A DNA stretch of 64,000 nucleotides from NCBI GenBank assembly GCA_013115145.1, contig JAAPAO010000062.1, positions 1 to 64,000 of the forward strand, read 5' to 3'. Within the stretch, counting starts at the first letter, position 1, and each line of letters opens with the position of its first letter. Shown in pieces: positions 57,618 to 64,000 of this stretch. This DNA comes from Perkinsus chesapeaki. Lineage: Eukaryota; Perkinsozoa; Perkinsida; Perkinsidae. The notes beneath the pieces were generated by a model. The model was not told the DNA's origin, made no database searches, and saw only the letters and a program-made list of their open reading frames with translations. The translations under genes were made by a program, and so were the position numbers.

Positions 57618-59300
57618 TCAATGCCTGGAACAGTGTCTTGCAATAACACCGAACTCATCTGCATGTTTAATATCTTTCTCGTGCCATATGTCTCGGCAAC
57701 CGGCCTCCTTAAGTAGGCCATCTAGCTCTTCTAGTTTATCCGCACCTCGGATCACTTTCCCGTCCTCTTCAAACTGAGCCTTGCCGTAGAATCGGAACTT
57801 AACTGTCTTAACTCGTCCGCTCTTCAACAGCTTTGTGGCACCTTTCAGCACATGAAGCTCAGCACCGTTAGTGTGAACGACAAGGAGGTCTATCGGGAAG
57901 TCGCCGTCAGCCAGCTCAACATCAAGTGTGCTGGAGGGCACTTCCTCAGCAACGGTGCGATCGTTCGAGAAGGGGGAAGAGCCTAGCAGCGTGCCATGAA
58001 CGGACGACTCCTCGTAAAGTCCGAAGCTTGCAGTTTGACTGGTTCGGTATTGCTTTGTTGAAACTAATGCCTTTCGACTTGCTGTGACATTCACAAAGCC
58101 GTTGAGATTTATGCTGGCCTGCATGCATTCAAAGGCTTCCTTCTGAGGCTCGTACGCAATAACTCTCAACGGTCGATTGGACTTCGCAAAGAGTGCTGCC
58201 GCTGTCAACGCTGCATCTCCGAAATGAGCTCCGACTTCCACGAAGACCACTTCTCTCTCCACACGGGGAGCCAGATAAAGCTCCCATACAACTTGCCAGC
58301 AAGCCTTCAAGATGAAGGGACCAACATTGCGAGCAATCTGGGCCGCTGTCTCCCGAGTCTGCGGGAGAACCATCAGAAAGTCAGCATCCCATGGCTCCTC
58401 GTAGCCTTGAAAGTTGCCTTCTAGTAGAGCTTTCTCGACAAAACATTTGCAAGTATCTACCGATGCTGGCTCTCTGCATTTGCAAAATTGTCGGACAACC
58501 TTCGGCAAGCCAGCCCGATCTAGTGCACCGAAAATACCCTCGTAAGGGAAGTTATAAATTACAGTGTCCGATCTGCCAGTGCAGTACCGAACCCAAACGC
58601 TGTGGAGATCACCAGCCTGTTTGACTTCGTCAAGGCCGTTCATGTTTACCAACGTGTTACGAATCTCCGAGGCTAGTGCGAGACACTTCGGCTCAACTGG
58701 TGCACTACTGTTGTAACCGTGCTTCGAAATAACAACCTTCTGAAGGCGAGCCAATGCCATAAAGGTGTTCCACTGAGGCATACTGACACCTTCCGACCAA
58801 CTAAGGTTCAGCAGAGCTCTGCGCAGCTCACTCCAATAAAAAGGTCGAGACCTACCAGCGACATACTCCCCTTCGAGCCAGATCGAATACAGAGTGATGC
58901 GCCCTAAGTGACTGAAAGGAACTTCGTCGGCGTGTTGAAGGAGCTCCCGGCCAACATCAAATAGGTAGTCTGGTGGTAGGTAGTAGTTGAGGATCCTCGG
59001 CAGCTCTTCGTGAGCAGAAAGACGTGTCAAACGCTCGTTCATATCCTGCCACCAGCTCATTGCATAAAGCACGCCCGAGCAGCATGCCATGTGAGTTGTG
59101 TTGCGACCACGAAAGCAACGGGGAAGGCCTCCACCTCCGAAAAGAGGAACGCAGCACCATTGCTTCTCGGGGATGGGTATAACACGCACGTTGCACTCGC
59201 CGTCGACGCCCGTCGCGGCCAAGTTCGGAACTGCTATAGGCGCACTCTCAACGAGGAGGCATTGAATGAGCACCTCCCAGCAGAGGTGCCGTAATATCAT
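57618..59300 (-). CDS. secreted or luminal FkbM-type methyltransferase-like protein, intact copy
   Basis: A single exon; from the ATG at 59300 it gives 560 residues beginning MILRHLCWEVLIQCLLVES, a probable signal peptide. The open frame runs to 59444, but that part matches non-coding flank in the duplicate. The N-terminal 330 residues are unfamiliar and Cys-rich (VDGECNVRV, CCVPLFGGGG, CKCREPASVDTCKC). The last 220 are an FkbM-like SAM methyltransferase: VVFVEVGAHFGDAALTAAA (glycine loop), VIAYEPQKEAFECMQASINL, NLNGFVNVTASRKALVS, and DLLVVHTNGAELHVLKGATK in place of the usual DVEGxE motif. FkbM enzymes O-methylate sugars or other small molecules; the changed late motif leaves activity open. 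It is convergent with the pepsin-fold gene, and the pair was duplicated together. Confidence 0.75.
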   Translation of the reverse strand: MILRHLCWEVLIQCLLVESAPIAVPNLAATGVDGECNVRVIPIPEKQWCCVPLFGGGGLPRCFRGRNTTHMACCSGVLYAMSWWQDMNERLTRLSAHEELPRILNYYLPPDYLFDVGRELLQHADEVPFSHLGRITLYSIWLEGEYVAGRSRPFYWSELRRALLNLSWSEGVSMPQWNTFMALARLQKVVISKHGYNSSAPVEPKCLALASEIRNTLVNMNGLDEVKQAGDLHSVWVRYCTGRSDTVIYNFPYEGIFGALDRAGLPKVVRQFCKCREPASVDTCKCFVEKALLEGNFQGYEEPWDADFLMVLPQTRETAAQIARNVGPFILKACWQVVWELYLAPRVEREVVFVEVGAHFGDAALTAAALFAKSNRPLRVIAYEPQKEAFECMQASINLNGFVNVTASRKALVSTKQYRTSQTASFGLYEESSVHGTLLGSSPFSNDRTVAEEVPSSTLDVELADGDFPIDLLVVHTNGAELHVLKGATKLLKSGRVKTVKFRFYGKAQFEEDGKVIRGADKLEELDGLLKEAGCRDIWHEKDIKHADEFGVIARHCSRH

Positions 59301-59844
59301 TTCTAACCAAGATCGGAGGAAATAAAAACGAACACGTAAAAGAGGATAAATGAGATGTGTAAGGTTTATGACAATCCCTATACATACCAAGCCGAGATAA
59401 CATAGTCCTAACTGAGTAAGACAAACTGTATGTATATCACTCATTTGGATATGTACATCGTAATACTACTTTGTTAAAGTCAGTAGATGAGCAAATCGGA
59501 AACAGTAATGACTCTAGCATCGTGGTGGTGTGGATTTTTTTATCATCATAGCTCAACTTTGGCATACTTATCTTGAGACACGGTAACGCTCATATCGTAA
59601 ATGAGCTATATTATAGTAGTATACTCAACATATATACACTGTAAAGTAATGTGTACTGAAACTCGCCGAATACAGATCTAGAATCATGTTGGGAAGCTCG
59701 TCAAGTTTAACGAAATAATAATAATACCCACGGCTTCCACGGCTTTGATACCAACACTGTGGAGCTTCAAGATGGTTTCATCAGTTGATACGCTGATTAT
59801 TAATTCACAACACAGAAACTTCGTCGCTCTACGTGAGAAACCCA
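59301..59844. other. 5' flank of the methyltransferase gene
   Basis: 59306-59430 is the segment shared with 54268-54420. Nothing else recognised. Confidence 0.45.
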
Positions 59845-62800
59845 TCAGACATGGCGATGAAAAAGCTCCGCTCGTGCAGCGAATTTCCGTTTAATCTCTC
59901 TCTGAGCCAACTGAAGTCTTCGTTCCACCTGAAGCATGTGCCTTCTGCCATCGACACTCTTGGAACTGTTCTCTCTGGCAAGAGCCAAATCCTCCTCCAA
60001 GTCGTGGACCTCCATACGGCTGGCCTGAACAGTCAACAGAGCCGACGGAAGCAAACGGTGGCGGTAACGTAGGGGGATAGAGAGTATGAATATAAAGAGG
60101 TCGCACAGGTACTGCTGAGGACCGTCGGATGGAACAGGCTCCGATCCTGTTCCTACGATCCTGAGAATCGTTTCGCCGAAAGAAGCCGTAACGCATCCCA
60201 AAGCACCGCTGCGGAGTTGGCCGCGAGTTTCGACGGCACGCCTCCCCCACCCTACCAGCTCCTCCAGGTATCCAGCGAGCGATGGTGGCAACTCTTCTAG
60301 ATAATCATAACCACTAAAGATTGCCTCGGTGATTCTGGTAGTGAGTTTTGGATCAATCTTTGCTAGAAGTTCAAGTGCCTGTTCTATCGCATCGATCAGA
60401 GACTTCTGAATCTGACAAAATCAAAGCCTTCGCGAAAATCAGACAGCGTGGGGTTCAATATACATAATTGAGCTCAAATAACTCTTTGTAAAGGCCTAGT
60501 GCTGCCTGTCAACAACTACCACCCTTCATTAAGAATTGGTAACGATACAGTACTAATCCAATACATTAACGTTTGCTTAATTCTCCAACATTTTACCAAT
60601 AAAGTTTTTGTCGATAAGATGACATTTAATAGCATCCCAAATATTAACATTTTACTAACATTATAATATTATTAATTGATAATATCTATCCACGGTTTTC
60701 ATTAAGTTAGGGCCCACTACCTGCAAACTTCTTATTGCGACTCAGTTACATCTCCAGACTAACAAGATCATTCGAAGTTGCCAGGCGAACGTATTGAAGA
60801 GATCAGGTACAAAGTGTAACAGTGAATGGAGTGTTATATAGTACCAAAGTAGTAAATTTATAGTACTGTATAGTACTTATAGTATAGCATATTACTGTAT
60901 TACTATTACTATAGACGTAGTATAGTACTGAAGTCTTATATAGTAGACCCCGGTAAAACGTGCAGCAGACTGCAGCACATTACAGTAGTACAGGTACTCA
61001 TGTGTCCATCAACTACTGTAGAACTAAGCTAAGAGTGAGTAATGAATACCCATATGAACTACCAGCAATCAACTACTCCATTTACAGGACTACCAAGTAA
61101 GCCAAAAGTACAAGTCTACCCCAGTCCACCACCGTTCCCCACGGGAACCTCACCGTTCCTTCGCCACATAGAAGGTTATTATGCTCGGATACTAGAGTCC
61201 CTATGCACTGTGCCAGCTGCTCATGCGCAGCATCACTTTCAGATTTCGTTTTCTCTCTGTAACGCTCGAATGCTTCATCAACTGTGGCCAGGATGTCACC
61301 GGCCTGCGTACCACCAGCAGCCTTTTCCCTGAAATCATTCCGCGGTATCTTGTCAAACTGTCAAATTATCGAGGCAACAGTGAATCAAGAATCCCAGGAC
61401 CAGGGCACACGGAGAGGCCCCTAAGAAGTGTACATTCGGGAGGGGGGCTCTCTGTAACGTAATTTCTCTGCCAACTTGGAGTACCACTAAAATGGTACCT
61501 GCGTCATTAAAATGGATGAATTTGCGGTGATAACTCTAAATGGTGGAATATGAACTTTTTGCTGAATTACTAAATTTTCTCGGAGAGGTCTAAGCGGGAA
61601 CTCAGCAAAGAATGTGACCCGCTAGAAGATCCACCTGATGAGTTGTTCAATAACGGATGACTTGGAGCCATTCATAGCACTGCCTACCACAGCACTCGCC
61701 GTCTGCTCGATATCAGGGAAGCAGAGTCTGCAGCAAAGATTACTATTGAACCATGGAAAGAGGTCTCACTGTATTCGATCAGCAGCCGTGTCCCTTTCTG
61801 ATTTCTGCAAGCCGTTCGATCTCAGCACTACAGGGTCCATAGACTTCTTGAGAGAAGTCACTGAGGAATTATCACGTAAAAAGATTGCCTCAAGATTATG
61901 GGTAAGAAGTACGATAACGTAGCATGGAATCTTGAGGGTAAAATTTATCAAACTGTTCATGAAGCACAACTCATAATCTCTCCACCACTTTCGACCAGGT
62001 CGACTGTCTAGGTGAATGACAATAGCTCGTCTGCATTCTTTCGAAAAGGTTTCGCATCGGCATCCATGGATACACACCCAATGTTGCCCCAATGCAAGGA
62101 AAGCGCAGCTCGCGCTTTTAGGATTCCAGGGCCCCCCGCGGCTGATTGGCAGTCAGCAGCAACTCCTCCACGCCGGAAACGTCGACAAAGCGACGATTTC
62201 GACCCTCACCCCGCAGTAGCTGCTTCCGCTTATCTTGAACATCTTGAAAAGCATTAGTTAATGCCTGAGTAGCAAACCACTGCATAGCCATTCAACACAT
62301 GCGTATTTGAAGATCCATAAGTGATAATAGCATTTCTATACAATTCTATCCGCCTTGCTTTCGCCACTATGACCCCCAAGCACTGTACATCATCCGACCG
62401 ACTCGGTGGGGAGCTACCTGATTAGACCAGTTGGATTCGGTCACTTCCGGGGACCCTCGCTTTGCACGTTCCCCGACTATCGACACCACTTTCTTCGATA
62501 AATCGACTCTCTCGGCACCCAACCTGACTCGACACTCCTCGGCTGCAACCCTACTGTGAAGTGTCGATCCATGGCAGTTACCTCTTCCGGGCTTCATCCG
62601 TATGATCTGATATTTCCTTCACCAGTCTAGCTACTCTCCTACTGTGGCCATCTGACCGAATATTTATGCTCTCCCTCGACGGTATCAGCTCCGCTATCTC
62701 GTTCACCCCTCCGCCGGGCCGTTCAATGCAACCACCCTCTGAGCATAAGGCCTCTAAACGTCTACAGGTATCATACCACACTTTACCCTGTTGCTCGAGC

Positions 62801-63950
62801 CGGTGCACATCCTTGAGCATATCAGCACCTCCTCGGCAGGTACGTTCCAAATTGGACGCAAAGCCTTCTAGTGCATCGGTCAGAGCCCTGAGATGTGCCT
62901 TTACAATAATTATTGCGCCACTTAAACCTCCTCGTATTCTACCCCTCGATTTTGTGGAGTGCAGCACAATATTCTTCCGACAGATGAGTCGTTATAAAAT
63001 TATCCGACCACAGAGGCTACAGTCTAGAACGTGGTTGCCCTCCCGAAACTTACCCATACCATCGCCACTGGGCCTCATGCGCTTGGGACAGGATATTTTG
63101 TACCTGACAAAGATGAACTCACGTGGAGTAAAGTGACAGAGGCTAGTTCAAAAAGCACTCCGAATGCCTGCAGATCATCAGCAGGCCTAAGATAGGTTTC
63201 AGACAAAATCAGTTGTTTATATTATACTTGCTAAGTTCATATAAGCATAACAAGTTTCCTACACTACATTCATACAGCTGCTATCATAAGGTTCACTATC
63301 AACCATTATCGCTAATACAAATCCACACTCTCTCAAGCTCAACGTAGGATAATACTGTATTTCGTCTGCCTGGTGGCTCACTCAAGTTCAATGGGGAGCA
63401 TTCTTCCAGCAGGTGACTTGCCTCCGACATCGACAATCTTAAAAGCTCCTGCAGCTCCTCTCGTGCGAACTCATCCGTTTGCTGGTGATGATGCTGTCTC
63501 AAGAATGCCTCCAACGCCTTGTACTAAAACAGGAATGCTCTGGATAAATTAGACATGACCCTACCATGGCCCTCTGCTGCTCCTCCGCCCACTCATTGCG
63601 GCATTTTGTAAGTTCGTTTTCTATTTCCCCAGTGGCTCTCTCCATCGACTCGGAGCATTCGCGATCTACCTGCATCGAGATCATCATTAGGCCACAATTG
63701 AACGATGTACCGCGGACAGTCGGATGCTGAATAAAGGGGAAATAATACGCAGTAAAACTGGGCTGGAAGCTTTGTATAGGTTCTCCTGTTTAAGCTGGGG
63801 AAGCATGTCAACGATGATGATGACGAATCTCATTCTGATGAACTCATCGCGTGACCGCACTTTTGAACATATCAGTGAATTGGGTCTCAGACTGGCCACT
63901 AGCGGCCAACTGTAAGGCCGATATTACTCTCACTTGCACTTACGACTGAG
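59845..63950 (-). CDS. multi-exon coiled-coil protein gene(s), incompletely resolved
   Basis: Reverse-strand pieces with coding character run through the whole stretch: MERATGEIENELTKCRNEWA (63640), FAREELQELLRLSMSEASHL (63450), HLRALTDALEGFASNLERTC and MLKDVHRLEQQGKVWYDTCR (62850), FQDVQDKRKQLLRGEGRNRR (62240), SLKKSMDPVVLRSNGLQKSE joined by a 43-nt intron to FPDIEQTASAVVGSAMNGSK (61850-61640), GDILATVDEAFERYREKTKS (61290), SLIDAIEQALELLAKIDPKL with EEL PPSLAGYLEEL (60400-60250) and finally LEEDLALARENSSKSVDGRR to the stop at 59845. The helical, charged character with BAR-like stretches suggests a trafficking or cytoskeletal protein, perhaps a sorting-nexin type, but I recognise no signature motif. 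It may be more than one gene and may start beyond the window. Confidence 0.45.
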
Positions 63951-64000
63951 AACCCATACGATATACCACCGCATAGTCCACGAAAGCAGTTGTTGCTATA

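Overview
This window is nuclear DNA of a eukaryote, most likely an alveolate of the genus Perkinsus (Perkinsozoa, parasites of molluscs). That is inferred, not searched. The reasons are: nearly every gene can be rebuilt only by removing short GT-AG introns of about 35-60 nt; the gene set mixes general eukaryotic genes (ALG1, TIM23, eL20, a TMEM115-like protein, two nuclear tRNAs) with genes typical of protist parasites (a secreted subtilase, a plasmepsin V/ASP5-like membrane protease, a Plasmodium-like nucleoside phosphorylase) and lineage-specific secreted proteins. There are no operons; genes lie on both strands with 0.2-2.5 kb gaps.

Layout. 0-7 kb: two copies of a small Cys-rich protein gene, a reverse-strand subtilase, one copy of a dispersed repeat and a decayed TPR gene. 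7.8-11.8 kb: a two-RRM RNA-binding protein gene full of triplet repeats. 12-13 kb: a palindrome-rich gene-poor stretch. 13.7-17 kb: a TrmA/RlmD-like RNA methyltransferase relative whose catalytic motifs are lost. 18.5-19.6 kb: an unidentified gene. 20.7-25.8 kb: a compact block with a nitronate monooxygenase ending in SKL, a small single-TM protein, a predicted N-myristoylated protein and the plasmepsin V-like protease. 25.9-30.8 kb: repeats, a long perfect hairpin, and an intact plus decayed pair of secreted-protein genes. 30.8-40.2 kb: sucrose-transporter-like MFS carrier, aspartate carbamoyltransferase, an RNase-kappa-like membrane protein, tRNA-Val, a TMEM115-like protein and TIM23. 40.2-44.3 kb: intron-rich ALG1 with a tRNA-Phe gene inside its last intron on the opposite strand. 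44.9-48.4 kb: a small basic/acidic protein, ribosomal protein eL20 and nucleoside phosphorylase. 50.9-59.4 kb: a tandem duplication of a two-gene unit (a double pepsin-fold protein plus a divergent FkbM-type methyltransferase). 59.8-64 kb: a coiled-coil gene only partly resolved.

The most notable region is the 50.9-59.4 kb duplication. In the first unit the pepsin-fold gene is intact and the methyltransferase has lost about 1.4 kb. In the second unit the methyltransferase is intact and the pepsin-fold gene carries a stop codon and a one-base insertion. Several enzyme-like proteins here (plasmepsin V-like, double pepsin-fold, TrmA-like) have altered catalytic motifs. Exon structures were worked out by eye from reading frames and GT/AG sites; starts and small exons are the least certain parts.
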